DNA from: Novosphingobium endophyticum
GTDB lineage: Bacteria; Pseudomonadota; Alphaproteobacteria; Sphingomonadales; Sphingomonadaceae
NCBI RefSeq assembly: GCF_014640675.1
Contig: NZ_BMHK01000001.1
Span: 124,001-188,000, forward strand
DNA length: 64,000 nucleotides
Direction of reading: 5' to 3'
Below are positions 47,478 to 57,136 of this stretch, piece by piece. Each line of letters starts with the position of its first letter. The stretch's first letter is position 1. The position numbers and the translations under genes are program-made. The notes below the pieces were generated by a model. It made no database searches. It was not told the DNA's origin and was given only the letters and a program-made list of their open reading frames with translations.

Positions 47478-48023
47478 ATGAAGATCCTCGGCATATTCCG
47501 CCACGCCAAGTCAGACTGGAATGATGCACGTCTGCGCGACTTCGACCGCCCGCTCAACGAACGCGGCCGCAAGGGAGCCGGGGTCATGGGCAAGCACATT
47601 TGCGGTCACGGCGTCGGCTGGCAACGCTTCCTGGCATCGCCTGCGGTGCGGGTGACGCAGACGATCGAGCTTGCCTCGCAGGCGGTCGGCCAGGCGCCTC
47701 CGGTCACCTGGGACCGCAGGATTTACCTCGCCAATTCGGCGACGCTGATGGACGTTCTGCGCGAGCAGGACGGCAATCCGGAATCCCTCATGCTGATCGG
47801 GCACAATCCGGGCCTTGAGGACCTGATCTTCGATCTCGTTCCGGATGACGGAACGAATCCCTTGCGCGATATGGTGGAGGAAAAGTTCCCGACCGCGGCC
47901 TATGCCGTGCTCGAACTCGATGTCGAACGGTGGGCGGACATCGAGGAAAACTGCGCCCGCCTCGTCCATCTCACACGGCCGCGCGATCTGGACCCCGCGC
48001 TCGGCCCCGGCCTCCCGGACTGA
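47478..48023 (+). CDS. SixA-type histidine phosphatase
   Basis: A 181-residue member of the phosphoglycerate mutase-like superfamily. The catalytic RHA (RHAKSDW, His9) is at the N-terminus, the second arginine is in SPAVRVTQT, and the second histidine is in LIGHNPGLEDL. E. coli SixA removes phosphate from phosphohistidine on NPr/ArcB. Starts 13 bases after the helicase gene, likely co-transcribed. Confidence 0.88.
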   Translation: MKILGIFRHAKSDWNDARLRDFDRPLNERGRKGAGVMGKHICGHGVGWQRFLASPAVRVTQTIELASQAVGQAPPVTWDRRIYLANSATLMDVLREQDGNPESLMLIGHNPGLEDLIFDLVPDDGTNPLRDMVEEKFPTAAYAVLELDVERWADIEENCARLVHLTRPRDLDPALGPGLPD

Positions 48024-48028
48024 GCGCG

Positions 48029-48415
48029 TCAGGCGGCGGTCAGCGCCCCGGCAAGCAGCGTGCGAATTCGGCGCAATTCATGAGTGATAGCGCCGCTGTC
48101 AGAAACGACCAGCGGTTCGGGTCTTGCTGCATCCGGAACTGAAGCGCCGCCTTCAATCGCCTTGCGCGCACCGCGCAGGGTGTAGCCTTCACGATGGACC
48201 AAGCGGTCGATCTCGGCCACCAGGGCAATATCCGCGGGCCGATAATAGCGCCTGCCGCCGCTGCGCTTGACCGGCCTCAGCGTGGGAAACTGCTCTTCCC
48301 AATAACGCAGGACATGCTGGCGAATGCCCAGTGCCCGGGCAACTTCGCCGATCGTCCGCAGAGCTTCCGGATCCTTGCCGTCATCGAAAGCCGGGACGTC
48401 GGAAAAAGCCTTCAT
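48029..48415 (-). CDS. MerR family regulator
   Basis: A 128-residue protein. The N-terminal MerR helix-turn-helix, about residues 21-88, reads [20 protein letters not shown], then [19 protein letters not shown]. The effector part is short. It has no cysteines for metals. It directly follows ihfA, an arrangement common in alphaproteobacteria. Confidence 0.9.
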   Translation of the reverse strand: MKAFSDVPAFDDGKDPEALRTIGEVARALGIRQHVLRYWEEQFPTLRPVKRSGGRRYYRPADIALVAEIDRLVHREGYTLRGARKAIEGGASVPDAARPEPLVVSDSGAITHELRRIRTLLAGALTAA

Positions 48416-48429
48416 GTGCTCCCGTTCCT

Positions 48430-48717
48430 TCAGTTTTCGGCGATTCTGTCCTTCAGCATCTGGCTCGCACGGAAGGTCAGGACCCGACGCGGCGTGATCG
48501 GCACTTCCACACCCGTCTTCGGGTTGCGCCCTATCCGCTCGCCCTTGTCCCGTAGCAGGAACGTGCCGAAACCGGAAATCTTCACATTTTCGCCGGACCC
48601 GAGCGCATTCGTCATGTGCCCGAGTATCGATTCAACCATCGCGAGCGATTCCGCCCGCGAAAGCCCAAGCTTCTTGTGTATCGCTTCCGCGATCTCCGCC
48701 CGTGTCAATGTATCCAT
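48430..48717 (-). CDS. ihfA: Integration host factor subunit alpha
   Basis: A 95-residue DNA-bending protein that pairs with Ihf[21 protein letters not shown] starts the dimer helices, and [23 protein letters not shown] is the DNA-wrapping arm with the Pro at its tip. The ATG at 48717 gives the canonical start; an ATG three codons upstream at 48726 is closer to the GAGGGG site and equally possible. Sits in the rpmF-plsX-fabH-ihfA-merR block. Confidence 0.94.
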   Translation of the reverse strand: MDTLTRAEIAEAIHKKLGLSRAESLAMVESILGHMTNALGSGENVKISGFGTFLLRDKGERIGRNPKTGVEVPITPRRVLTFRASQMLKDRIAEN

Positions 48718-48838
48718 GGAGCGCATCAAGCCCATTTCCCCTCTGAGCGCCAACCCCAAGGCTGATCATATGAAATAACAAGGAAAAAGGCAATGCTGCG
48801 TCCAATAATGGACACATATCAACCATAATGGGTAGAAA

Positions 48839-49810
48839 CTACATACGGACGACGCTGGCGCCCCAAGCGAAACCGCCGCCCATTGCCTCCAGAACGACGA
48901 GATCGCCTTCCCGAATTCGCCCGTCGCGGACAGCCTGATCAAGGGCGAGCGGAACCGATGCAGCCGATGTATTGGCATGCTGGCCGACCGTCATCACCAC
49001 CTTTTCAGACGACAGGCCGAGCTTTTTCGCGGTTGCTTCGAGAATGCGCGCATTGGCCTGATGGGGCACCAGCCAATCGATATCCGTCGTCTCAAGTCCT
49101 GCATCTTCAAGGACTTCCTTGAGAACCTCGGAGAGATTCACGACCGCGTGCCGGAACACTTCGCGTCCCTTCATGCGCAGCTTGCCCACCGTACCGGTGG
49201 TGGACGGGCCACCATCGACATAGAGCAGTTCGTTGTGCGCGCCGTCGGCATGGAGCTGGGTGGCCAGGATGCCGCGCGGCTTGTCGCCGCCCTGTTCCTG
49301 CGCCTCAACCACCACCGCGCCGGCGCCATCGCCGAACAGCACGCAAGTCGCCCGGTCTTCCCAGTCAAGGATGCGGGAAAAGGTTTCGGAACCAATCACC
49401 AGCGCGCGCTGCGCCATGCCTGAGCGCAGCATCGAATCGGCAACGCCCAGCGCGTAAAGGAAACCCGAGCAGACAGCAGCGACGTCGAAAGCGATTCCGC
49501 CCCTGCACCCCAGCTTGTCCTGCACGATCGTCGCGGTCGCGGGAAAGGTCTGGTCGGGCGTTGCGGTCGCGAGAATGATGAGGCCGATCGATGACGCCTC
49601 GATACCGGCCGCCTCGATCGCCTTCAGCGCGGCCGCGGTCGCAAGGCTGGAAGTCGTCTCGTCGGGAGCGGCGATATGCCGGTTCCTGATGCCGGTCCGT
49701 TCAACGATCCATTCGTCGCTGGTATCGACCCTGGCCGCCAACTCCTGGTTGCTCACCGCCTGACGCGGAAGGGCCGAGCCGGTGCCGATGATGACGGAAC
49801 GACGCGTCAC
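48839..49810 (-). CDS. fabH: Beta-ketoacyl-ACP synthase III
   Basis: Starts fatty acid synthesis by condensing acetyl-CoA with malonyl-ACP. 323 residues. The nucleophile is Cys114 ([10 protein letters not shown]); the catalytic His is in VPHQANARI and the Asn in [15 protein letters not shown] start overlaps the plsX stop by 4 nt. Confidence 0.96.
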   Translation of the reverse strand: MTRRSVIIGTGSALPRQAVSNQELAARVDTSDEWIVERTGIRNRHIAAPDETTSSLATAAALKAIEAAGIEASSIGLIILATATPDQTFPATATIVQDKLGCRGGIAFDVAAVCSGFLYALGVADSMLRSGMAQRALVIGSETFSRILDWEDRATCVLFGDGAGAVVVEAQEQGGDKPRGILATQLHADGAHNELLYVDGGPSTTGTVGKLRMKGREVFRHAVVNLSEVLKEVLEDAGLETTDIDWLVPHQANARILEATAKKLGLSSEKVVMTVGQHANTSAASVPLALDQAVRDGRIREGDLVVLEAMGGGFAWGASVVRM

Positions 49811-50868
49811 GCCCGTTCCTCCTGGGCACGAGGCATACGCAGCGAGGCTTCGCCCACGCGCGCAAGGTCGGCAGTGATCCGCTCCGTCACATTTTCCTCC
49901 AGGAGCCGCGCGGTAACCGCAACGGCGTTTGCCACCCCCGCCGCGTTCGCGCCGCCATGGCTTTTCACGACAATGCCGTTGAGGCCCAGGAACACGGCGC
50001 CATTATGATTATTGGGGTCTAGGTGGTGTTTAAGCAACTCTGTCGCGGGACGCGAGATGAGGAATCCGATCTTCGACCGCAGCGAACTGGTAAAACCGCG
50101 CCGCAGGAGGTCCGCGACGAAACGCGCCGTGCCCTCGACCGACTTCAGGGCGATGTTGCCCGAAAAACCATCTGTAACGACCACATCGACGTCGCCGCGG
50201 CAGAGCTTGTCCGCCTCGGTAAAACCATCGAAGGACATGGAAAGGTCTTTGGCGGCCGCCTTTAGCGTCGCCGCCGCATCGCGCAGCAGGTCGGTGCCCT
50301 TGATCTCTTCGGTGCCGATGTTGAGCAGCCGTACGCGCGGCTGCTCGCGCCCGAGCGCGACCCGGGCATAGGCCGCGCCCATGACCGCGAACTGCACAAG
50401 GTTGCGGCTATCGCACTCGGTGTTTGCACCGAGGTCGAGCATGATGACGTCATTGTCCCCAAGCGTCGGCAGCAATGCGGCCAGGGCCGGCCGGTCGATC
50501 CCCGGCATCGTACGCAGCGTGACCTTGGAAATCGCCATCAGCGCGCCGGTATTGCCGGCGCTGACCGCAGCGCCCGCATCGCCAGCCTTCACCGCCGCAA
50601 TGGCGAGGCCCATGGACGTGCCTTTCGCGCGGCGCAGGGCCTGGCTCGGCTTGTCCTCGCCGCTGATCACGCCGTCGGAATGGAGTATCTCGGAAGAAGA
50701 CCGCAGGTTCGGATGCTTTTCGAGCGCGGCCTTGATCCGCGTCTCGTCACCGACGAGCAGGAACTTGAAACGATCGTGGCGACGGCGCGCAAGCGCCGCG
50801 CCTTCTATCATGACGCGCACGCCCTCATCGCCGCCCATCGCGTCAACGGCGATACGCGGCAAACTCAT
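49807..50868 (-). CDS. plsX: Phosphate acyltransferase PlsX
   Basis: Makes acyl-phosphate from acyl-ACP for phospholipid synthesis. 353 residues. [11 protein letters not shown] is the N-terminal signature, SAGNTGALM and [11 protein letters not shown] follow, and [13 protein letters not shown] is the conserved C-terminal loop. The ATG at 50868 has GGAG upstream; a TTG two codons earlier is less likely. Between rpmF and fabH, the usual order. Confidence 0.96.
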   Translation of the reverse strand: MSLPRIAVDAMGGDEGVRVMIEGAALARRRHDRFKFLLVGDETRIKAALEKHPNLRSSSEILHSDGVISGEDKPSQALRRAKGTSMGLAIAAVKAGDAGAAVSAGNTGALMAISKVTLRTMPGIDRPALAALLPTLGDNDVIMLDLGANTECDSRNLVQFAVMGAAYARVALGREQPRVRLLNIGTEEIKGTDLLRDAAATLKAAAKDLSMSFDGFTEADKLCRGDVDVVVTDGFSGNIALKSVEGTARFVADLLRRGFTSSLRSKIGFLISRPATELLKHHLDPNNHNGAVFLGLNGIVVKSHGGANAAGVANAVAVTARLLEENVTERITADLARVGEASLRMPRAQEERA

Positions 50869-50895
50869 GGGCAATCTCCGGAAACGGTCGCGGTC

Positions 50896-51075
50896 TTAGA
50901 CTTCAACCGCGACGATCTCGCGGCCGTTGTAGTGACCACAAGCGTTGCAGAGGTTGTGCGGACGCTTCAGCTCGCCGCAGTTCGGGCACTCGTGGAACGC
51001 TTCAGCCTTGAGGGCATCATGGCTGCGGCGCATACCCCGGCGGGACGGGGTTGTTTTTCTCTTAGGGACAGCCAT
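50896..51075 (-). CDS. rpmF: Ribosomal protein L32
   Basis: A 59-residue large-subunit protein. [20 protein letters not shown] is the conserved start, and the zinc finger is [17 protein letters not shown] (four Cys). It is 27 bases before plsX. Confidence 0.97.
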   Translation of the reverse strand: MAVPKRKTTPSRRGMRRSHDALKAEAFHECPNCGELKRPHNLCNACGHYNGREIVAVEV

Positions 51076-51242
51076 CTCGGCACCTGTTCCTGCACAATAC
51101 GTGAATGTCAAAAAGGCCGCCGGAAACCGATTTCGGGACCGGCGGCTTGCGAAGGCGCGCCTATAACTGATTTCTGGCGAGTTGCAACCCGTTCCTCCCT
51201 GCCGCATGTACGCCGCACGTCAATGGGGGGAGAAGCCCGGAA

Positions 51243-51635
51243 ATGATTCTGCAAACGACGCTGAGCCTTGCCGCGGCCGCCGCGCTCATCCACTTCTGGC
51301 TGTTCGTACGCGTCACGCAGCGGCGCTTCGCGGTCAAGGCCGTCCACGGTGACGGCGGGGACGAACATCTCTTCCGCCGCATACGCGCGCATTCCAACTT
51401 CATAGAGAATGCGCCGCTGTTCCTGATTCTGGTCGGCGTGATCGAAATGACGGGCAAGGGTGGCACCTGGCTGGCGATCGCCGGGGCCGTATTCATGCTC
51501 GCTCGCGTCTCGCACGCGTTCGGCATGGAAAACGCCGGCGCCAACATCCTTCGCGGCGCAGGGATGCTCGTGACGTTGCTGCTGGAAATCGGGCTGGCCG
51601 CAGTCGCGGTGCTGATCGCGCTGGGCCAGATCTAG
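51243..51635 (+). CDS. MAPEG family membrane protein
   Basis: A 130-residue protein with four hydrophobic segments. RAHSNFIENAPLFLILVGVIE in the centre is the bacterial MAPEG pattern, whose eukaryotic relatives are membrane glutathione transferases. GGAG lies nearby upstream. Function in this organism unknown. Its stop overlaps the convergent hydrolase stop by 4 nt. Confidence 0.9.
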   Translation: MILQTTLSLAAAAALIHFWLFVRVTQRRFAVKAVHGDGGDEHLFRRIRAHSNFIENAPLFLILVGVIEMTGKGGTWLAIAGAVFMLARVSHAFGMENAGANILRGAGMLVTLLLEIGLAAVAVLIALGQI

Positions 51636-52309
51636 GCGGGCAGCCCACGCTTCAGGGCGGCGTCGCTGACGTAAGGGTTCGTCCGCCGCTCCTGACCGAA
51701 TGTGCTGACCGGGCCGTGGCCGGGCACGAAGGTGACCTCGTCACCCAGGGGCCAGAGCCTTTCCGTGATCGAATTGACCAGATCCTCCAGATTGCCGCGA
51801 GGGAAGTCCCACCGCCCGATCCCGCCCTGAAACAGCACGTCGCCAACTATCGCGAACCTGCTGGGCGCATGATGAAAGACGATGTGTCCCGGCGTGTGCC
51901 CCGGGCAATGGTAGACGTCGAGTTCGAGTTCGCCCACCCGCACCCGGTCGCCGTTTTCCAGCCAGCGATCCGGCTCGAAGGTATGCGCCTCCATGTTCCA
52001 GCGCGGCCCGTCATCGTCGAGCTGCGCGATCCAGAAACGGTCTTCCTCCTGCGGCCCTTCGATGGGCACGCCCATCTCCTTCGCCAGTTCCCCGGCCATG
52101 CCGCAGTGATCGAGGTGCCCATGGGTCACCAGCACCTTTTCGAGCGTGACCCCGGTTTGCTTCAACGCCGCCCTGAGCTTGTCGAGATCGCCGCCCGGAT
52201 CGACCAGCGCCCCGCGCATGGTCCTGGTGCACCAGAGCAACGTGCAGTTCTGCTGCAACGGCGTGACGGGAATGATTCCTACCCGCATCGGGGGATTGGT
52301 GTCGGTCAT
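51632..52309 (-). CDS. MBL-fold metallo-hydrolase (glyoxalase II-like)
   Basis: A 225-residue hydrolase. The metal motif HGHLDH is at residues 63-68, and further ligands are in YHCPGHTPGHIVF, VGDVLFQGGIGR and FVPGHGP. The pattern is the GloB-like/YcbL group, hydroxyacylglutathione hydrolase or related. Start at the ATG 52309. Convergent with the MAPEG gene. Confidence 0.9.
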   Translation of the reverse strand: MTDTNPPMRVGIIPVTPLQQNCTLLWCTRTMRGALVDPGGDLDKLRAALKQTGVTLEKVLVTHGHLDHCGMAGELAKEMGVPIEGPQEEDRFWIAQLDDDGPRWNMEAHTFEPDRWLENGDRVRVGELELDVYHCPGHTPGHIVFHHAPSRFAIVGDVLFQGGIGRWDFPRGNLEDLVNSITERLWPLGDEVTFVPGHGPVSTFGQERRTNPYVSDAALKRGLPA

Positions 52310-52355
52310 GCCGGGGGAAATGGCGGCCTCCTGCCGCGAATGCAACCTTCGCCGT

Positions 52356-52982
52356 TCAGAGCCGCCCGCCTTTCCAGACGACGCGGCCGATCACTTGCAC
52401 TTCCTCCGGCCCGCAATCGATCGGACGATAGGCGGGATTGTCGCTCAACAGCACAAGCCGGCCGCCCCGCCCGGTTTCGATTCGCTTGACCAGCAGGCTT
52501 TCGCCCAGCCGCACCACATGGATACCGTCGTGCAGCGCCCGCATCGTCCGGTCGACGAGAATCTCGTCGCCGTCGCGCAAGGTCGGCTCCATCGAATCGC
52601 CGGTCACGACGATGACCGACAGCATCTCTGGATCCAGCCCCATGCCGCGCAGCCAGCGGGGCGAAAACCGGATCGCGGCAAAGACCTCCTCGTCTGCGGG
52701 AAGCGCACCCGCGCCCGCCGACGCCCCGATCGCGAGCCGCGGTACATCGATCCAGTCAGCCGAGGAATTTTCCTTTACCTTCCCCAGCTCGGACTCGTCG
52801 ATCCCGAAGAAGCGCGCCAGCTTTCCCCGGTCCAGCTCCTCCAGTTTTCGCGGGCTACCCTTGCGCACGAACTGCTGCAAGTAGCTCGCATTCTTGCCGA
52901 TCATGCGTGAGAGCGCGGAAAGGCTGACGCCGCGCGCCTCGGCCAGCTCGAGCAGTTTCGCGCGGGGATCGGGATTGTCCAA
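52356..52982 (-). CDS. S24-family LexA-like repressor
   Basis: A 208-residue two-domain repressor. The N-terminal helix-turn-helix is in SLSALSRMIGKNASYLQQFV (about 20-39), and the C-terminal peptidase has Ser130 (VTGDSMEPTLRDGD) and Lys166 (LLVKRIE). An Ala-Gly stretch near 88-93 (GASAGAGA) could be the self-cleavage site. I chose the TTG at 52982; the frame is open to a start at 53039 that would overlap the divergent gene. It probably controls itself and the small genes at 53031. Confidence 0.88.
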   Translation of the reverse strand: MDNPDPRAKLLELAEARGVSLSALSRMIGKNASYLQQFVRKGSPRKLEELDRGKLARFFGIDESELGKVKENSSADWIDVPRLAIGASAGAGALPADEEVFAAIRFSPRWLRGMGLDPEMLSVIVVTGDSMEPTLRDGDEILVDRTMRALHDGIHVVRLGESLLVKRIETGRGGRLVLLSDNPAYRPIDCGPEEVQVIGRVVWKGGRL

Positions 52983-53000
52983 TTTGTAACACCTAGTCGA

Positions 53001-53023
53001 AGGAAATTTCCTAGACAAGTAGG
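53001..53023. promoter_or_regulatory. Palindromic operator candidate of the S24 repressor
   Basis: AGGAAATTTCCT (53001-53012) is a perfect 12-bp palindrome, overlapped by CCTA-N6-TAGG (53010-53023). It lies in the 48-bp gap between the divergent repressor and small HTH-like gene, where a dimeric repressor would act. Confidence 0.55.
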
Positions 53024-53030
53024 ATTTTGA

Positions 53031-53273
53031 ATGGAACATACCATGAACATATACAGCGAATCCAATACAGAAAGGTCAGGATCAATGCTCTTGCGCCAGA
53101 TCGAACGCTTCCTGCGTCAGACGGACATGCCCTGGACCAGGTTCGGGCGGCTGGCCGCGCAGGACCCGCGCTTCGTGGCCGACTTGCGCAACGGCCGCAT
53201 GCCGCGCGCCCGCACGGCGGCCCGGATCGAGAAATTCATGAGAAACTATCAGGAGAACACCCATGCGCATTGA
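53031..53273 (+). CDS. Small HTH-like protein divergent from the S24 repressor
   Basis: An 80-residue protein whose core, from residue 19, reads MLLRQIERFLRQTDMPWTRF, then GRLAAQDPRFVADLRNGRMP, a helix-turn-helix-like pattern. Starts at 53031, 53043 and 53085 are all possible; the last has GAAAGG before it and would give 62 residues. I recall similar small genes beside S24 repressors in sphingomonads. Function unknown. Confidence 0.65.
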   Translation: MEHTMNIYSESNTERSGSMLLRQIERFLRQTDMPWTRFGRLAAQDPRFVADLRNGRMPRARTAARIEKFMRNYQENTHAH

Positions 53274-53637
53274 TTCCGGAGCCGACCGGACGATGATCGA
53301 GACCCTGCGCGGCGGAACGGGCCGGCGCGGGGCGTGGCTGAAGCTGTTGTCGGAAGTCGTCGCGCTGGGCGGCCCCGACGTGGAATTCCTGCGCCACTCG
53401 GAACGCCCGTGGAGCAGCGCCACCTTCACCGGCGCACGGCATGTAATCGCCCTGGCCTTCACCGGCCGCATAGCGGTGGACTGCGGCGAACAGTTCATCG
53501 CCGCCCTGCCCGATCACGAATTCACGCTTCCGGGGCAACTCGTCGCCGAGGCGACGATCGCTGCGGTTGAATACGAGAACGGCCCCGAGCCGCGCATGAC
53601 GGTAGAGGCCGAACTGCTCCTGCTGGAGGATTGCTGA
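53263..53637 (+). CDS. Hypothetical protein, 124 residues
   Basis: Overlaps the small HTH-like gene by 11 nt, so co-translated. The protein has alternating strand/turn character (VEFLRHSERPWSSATFTGAR, LAFTGRIAVDCGEQF, LVAEATIAAVEYE) without a motif I know, and no signal or membrane helix. A small GC hairpin (CACTCC/GGAGTG, 53642-53662) follows its stop. Confidence 0.75.
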   Translation: MRIDSGADRTMIETLRGGTGRRGAWLKLLSEVVALGGPDVEFLRHSERPWSSATFTGARHVIALAFTGRIAVDCGEQFIAALPDHEFTLPGQLVAEATIAAVEYENGPEPRMTVEAELLLLEDC

Positions 53638-53690
53638 ACCTCACTCCCGGGGCGCCGGAGTGGCCGGAGTCATCCTCGTCGATCCCGGGA

Positions 53691-54629
53691 TCAGTAGCCC
53701 GCGACGAGGTCGACCTCCGAAACGAGCGGCTCGCCCCGGGCATAGCGATCCAGATTCTCCAGAAAGCGCTCCGCACCCAGGCGATAGAGCGTGTCCTGCG
53801 AACGGCCGGACAAATGCATGGAGATGTGAACCTGATCGTAGTTCCACAACGGATGGCCGGGCGGCAGCGGTTCGGGGTCGGTGACATCGAGGAAGGCGGC
53901 CCCCACCTGCCCCGAATCGAGCGCCGCCATCAGCGCCTGCTGGTCGAGCACGGCGCCGCGCGCGAAGTTGAGGATCGCCGCGCCGCGCTTCATGGCGGCG
54001 AATTCGGCGGGACCGAACAAGCGACCGGTATCGGGCGTGGAGGGCACCGCGACGATCACCCAGTCGACCTCGCCGAGCGCGCCGCGCCACTCGTTCGCGC
54101 CCAGCACACCCGGCGCCGCCCTGCGCCGCGCCTCGGTGACGTCCACATCAAGGCCGCGAAGCAGGCTGGCGATCCGCCCGCCAATACCGCCCGCGCCCAC
54201 GACCAGTGCGCGCGAGCCGTGCAGGCTCATCGTCCCGGGGGCGTCGGTCAGCCATTCGCGCCGCTCCTGCGCCCGCACCACCTCGCGCCAGCCCTTGGCG
54301 ATCGTCAGCATGCCCATCACGGCGTATTCGGCGATGGCGACGGCGTTGAGCCCGGCGCCATTGGTGAAAGTCACGCCGCGTTCGCGCAAGACATCCAGCG
54401 GGAAAGAGTCGACGCCGGCCGCCATGGTGTTCAGCCACTTCGCCTTTTCCGCGAGATGGTATGCCTCGATCGTGTGGCCGAAATCGAAAGTGTCGAACCA
54501 GCCTATCTCCGCGCCGGGCGCAAGCGCCAGCAGTTCCTCCGGTGAGCCGAACCAGCGCGGCTCGACCCAGCGAGGCAGGCGGCGTTCAAGCAGCGAACGG
54601 CCGTGGGCATTGAGGACGGTGACGGTCAT
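53691..54629 (-). CDS. 2-hydroxyacid dehydrogenase family protein (second copy in window)
   Basis: A 312-residue NAD-binding protein. The Rossmann loop is VVGAGGIGGRIA, the arginine is in NFARGAVLD, and acidic and His positions are in DVTDPEPLPPGHPLW and ISMHLSGRS. The His-containing loop differs from the usual PHxG, so catalysis may be altered. It is only distantly like the enzyme at 24486. The ATG at 54629 (MTVTVLNAHG) is the first sensible start. Upstream of it on the same strand is cysS. Confidence 0.88.
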   Translation of the reverse strand: MTVTVLNAHGRSLLERRLPRWVEPRWFGSPEELLALAPGAEIGWFDTFDFGHTIEAYHLAEKAKWLNTMAAGVDSFPLDVLRERGVTFTNGAGLNAVAIAEYAVMGMLTIAKGWREVVRAQERREWLTDAPGTMSLHGSRALVVGAGGIGGRIASLLRGLDVDVTEARRRAAPGVLGANEWRGALGEVDWVIVAVPSTPDTGRLFGPAEFAAMKRGAAILNFARGAVLDQQALMAALDSGQVGAAFLDVTDPEPLPPGHPLWNYDQVHISMHLSGRSQDTLYRLGAERFLENLDRYARGEPLVSEVDLVAGY

Positions 54630-54662
54630 GCTTGCTCTCCGTTGGAGCAACAAGGTGCCCCA

Positions 54663-56195
54663 TCAGGCGCCGAGTTTCCACTCCCAGCCGAGCGGATCGC
54701 CGTCCATGACCTCGACGCCCTTTGCGCCAAGTTCGTCGCGCAAGCGGTCGGAGGTGGCGAAATCCTTGGCAGCGCGGGCCTCCTTGCGGGCGGCGAGCGC
54801 GGCTTCGATCTCGTCCTCGGTGATGGTGGCGGTCTTGGGCCGGATGCGCAGGTCAGCGCGGGTCAGGTTGAGGAGGTCGAGGCCAAGCACCGAGTCCATA
54901 GCCGCGATCGCCTTCAATCGCACCGACGGCGCCTGCTTCCTGGCGGCCAGGATCAGATCCATATCCGTCAACGCATCCGGCGTCGCCAAATCGTTGGAAA
55001 TTGCCTTGTCGAACGCCAGCAGGTTGACTCCCTGCGCTTTCATCAACTCCTCGTCACCCTGAACTTGTTTCAGGGTCCATCCCTCGGAATCGACATCCGC
55101 CTGCGACGGCGAAATGGATGCTGAAACAAGTTCAGCATGACGGGCTTTGAGGGTTTCCACCTGCATCACCATCCGCTTCAACCGCGTCAGCGCCGCGCCC
55201 AGCCCTTCCCATGAGAACTCCAGCTCCGAGCGATAATGCGCCTGCAGGCACATCATGCGGTAGGCGAGCGGGTGGTAGCCCTTGTCTATCAGCAGTTGCA
55301 GCCGCAGGAACTCACCCGCCGACTTGCTCATCTTGCCCGAGCGTTCGACGAGGAAGTTGTTGTGCATCCACACGCGCGCGCCCGAGTTGGCGGGCAGGTC
55401 CAGGCCATTGGTGCAGCAGAACGCCTGGTTCTGCGCGATCTCGTTGGGGTGGTGTATCTCGCGGTGGTCGATGCCGCCGGTGTGGATGTCGAAGGGAAAG
55501 CCCAGCAGCTTGCCCGACATGACCGAGCATTCCAGATGCCAGCCCGGCGCGCCCCGCCCCCAGGGCGAATCCCATTCCATCTGCCGCTTCTCGCCCGGCG
55601 GGGTCTTGCGCCAGATCGCGAAGTCGGCCGTATTGCGCTTGCCCTCGACGGCCTCGATGCGGCCCTCTCCCTGCTCGGTGACGGCGCGGGCGAGGCGGCC
55701 GTAATCGTCTACCGTCGAAACGTCGAAGTAGAGCCCGCTATCGAGTTCGTAGCAGTGCTTGTCCGCGATCTGCTTCGCGAACTCGATCATCTGATCGATG
55801 TAGTCGGTGGCGACCGACCACGCAGCCGGCTGACGGATGTTGAGCACCTTGATGTCGGCCCAGTAGGCCTCTGTATAGTGCCTCGCGATGTCCCAGATGG
55901 ACTGGGCCTTCTCGGCCGCCATCTTCTCCATCTTGTCCTCGCCGGCATCGGCATCGTCGGTAAGATGGCCGACATCGGTGATATTGATGACGTGGGTGAG
56001 CCTGTAGCCCTTGAAGCTGAGAGTGCGCCCGAGAATGTCGGCAAAGACATAGGCGCGCATGTTGCCGATGTGCGGGTAGTTATAGACCGTCGGCCCGCAG
56101 GTATAGACCCGCGCCTCGCCTTCATGGACGGGCCGGAACGGCTCGAGCTGGCGGGTGAGGCTGTTGAAGAGCGTAAGCGGTGCGGCGTCGGTCAT
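54663..56195 (-). CDS. cysS: Cysteinyl-tRNA synthetase with an in-frame repeat insertion
   Basis: A 510-residue class I synthetase, about 50 longer than E. coli CysRS. The zinc ligand Cys33 and HIGN (42-45) are in CGPTVYNYPHIGNMRAY, the second zinc site is in WHLECSVM, and KMSKSAGEF is the KMSKS loop. At about residues 352-382 the sequence HAELVSASISPSQADVDSEG and WTLKQVQGDEE is the translation of a palindromic repeat inserted in the C-terminal helical region. The ATG at 56195 is the start; the upstream frame is spurious. Confidence 0.94.
   Translation of the reverse strand: MTDAAPLTLFNSLTRQLEPFRPVHEGEARVYTCGPTVYNYPHIGNMRAYVFADILGRTLSFKGYRLTHVINITDVGHLTDDADAGEDKMEKMAAEKAQSIWDIARHYTEAYWADIKVLNIRQPAAWSVATDYIDQMIEFAKQIADKHCYELDSGLYFDVSTVDDYGRLARAVTEQGEGRIEAVEGKRNTADFAIWRKTPPGEKRQMEWDSPWGRGAPGWHLECSVMSGKLLGFPFDIHTGGIDHREIHHPNEIAQNQAFCCTNGLDLPANSGARVWMHNNFLVERSGKMSKSAGEFLRLQLLIDKGYHPLAYRMMCLQAHYRSELEFSWEGLGAALTRLKRMVMQVETLKARHAELVSASISPSQADVDSEGWTLKQVQGDEELMKAQGVNLLAFDKAISNDLATPDALTDMDLILAARKQAPSVRLKAIAAMDSVLGLDLLNLTRADLRIRPKTATITEDEIEAALAARKEARAAKDFATSDRLRDELGAKGVEVMDGDPLGWEWKLGA
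55052..55142 (-). repeat. Palindromic element, family 3, copy b, inside cysS
   Basis: Two inverted segments, CGTCACCCTGAACTTGTTTC and its mirror GAAACAAGTTCAGCATGACG, bracket a short spacer. The copy at 16372 has the same ends. Here it is translated in frame, adding about 30 residues to CysS without a stop. Confidence 0.92.
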
Positions 56196-56227
56196 GGCGG
56201 CAGGCTTTAGGCGGCACGGGTGCCCAG

Positions 56228-57136
56228 TCAAGCGAGTTGGGACGCCAGCAGCAACGCCACGCCGCACAGGATCAGCACGAAACCCAGCGCCTCGCTACGC
56301 GCAACGCCGCGCCCGGATATGCGGCGCGATACCAGCGCGGCGATCGGCATTTCGATCAGCCCCAGGGTGCGGACATTGGCGGCGGCGGTCAGTGAAAAGG
56401 CGGCGAACCAGCCCGCCGAAGCCAGCGCGCCGAGGAACCCCGCTCCCAGGCTCGAGCGCCATTCGCGCAGCGAGCCGAGAAACGCCGCGCGGTCGCGCAA
56501 GGCGAGCCATGTTCCCAGCATCGCCGTCTGCACGGCCAGCGACACCACGAGCATCGTCAGGCTGCGCATCACGAAACTGCCGCTGGGCAGGCTGTCGATG
56601 GCACCGCGAAAGGCAATGGCGGACAAGCCGAACAGCGCCCCGCCCGCGGTGCCGATCAGCACCGGGCGGGATTCGTCGAGCAGCTTGCCGAGATCGCCGG
56701 GCCGGGTCGCCGCCAGCATCACGCCGGCAGTCACGATCGCCACGGCCAGCCAGCCCGCGACCGGCAGGTTGTCCCCCAGCAGGACCACGCCGAATACCGC
56801 GACGGTAACCGGCTCGGTCTTGATATAGGCATAAGCGACGCCGAAGGTCCGCGCCTGCATGACTATCAGCATCAGCGCCGTCGCAGCGATCTGCGAAACC
56901 GCGCCGAGGACGCCCCATCCCAGCGCCGACACGTTAAGGGATGGCAGTGCTTCTCCCGTCAGCCGCATGGCCGCCAGCAGGAACAGCACCGGGAAGGGAA
57001 AGCCGAAGATGAAGCGCACCTGCGTCGCGCCGAGAGTGCCGATCTTTCCGGTAAGGTTCGCCTGAGCGCCGTTTCGCAGCACTTGCGAGGCGGCGGCAAG
57101 CAACGTGAAGGGAATCCAGAGGTCAGAGAGCGTCAC
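56228..57136 (-). CDS. DMT superfamily (EamA) exporter
   Basis: A 302-residue membrane protein with ten hydrophobic segments in two EamA halves (the second starts near [17 protein letters not shown]). Polar-residue patterns do not tell the substrate. A GTG start overlaps the cobT stop by 4 nt, so it is co-translated with a cobalt chelatase subunit, which is unusual company. Confidence 0.88.
   Translation of the reverse strand: MTLSDLWIPFTLLAAASQVLRNGAQANLTGKIGTLGATQVRFIFGFPFPVLFLLAAMRLTGEALPSLNVSALGWGVLGAVSQIAATALMLIVMQARTFGVAYAYIKTEPVTVAVFGVVLLGDNLPVAGWLAVAIVTAGVMLAATRPGDLGKLLDESRPVLIGTAGGALFGLSAIAFRGAIDSLPSGSFVMRSLTMLVVSLAVQTAMLGTWLALRDRAAFLGSLREWRSSLGAGFLGALASAGWFAAFSLTAAANVRTLGLIEMPIAALVSRRISGRGVARSEALGFVLILCGVALLLASQLA

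Noticed and set aside
52356..53637. A prophage
   Set aside because: Only the S24 repressor and two small genes; no integrase, structural or lysis genes on either side.
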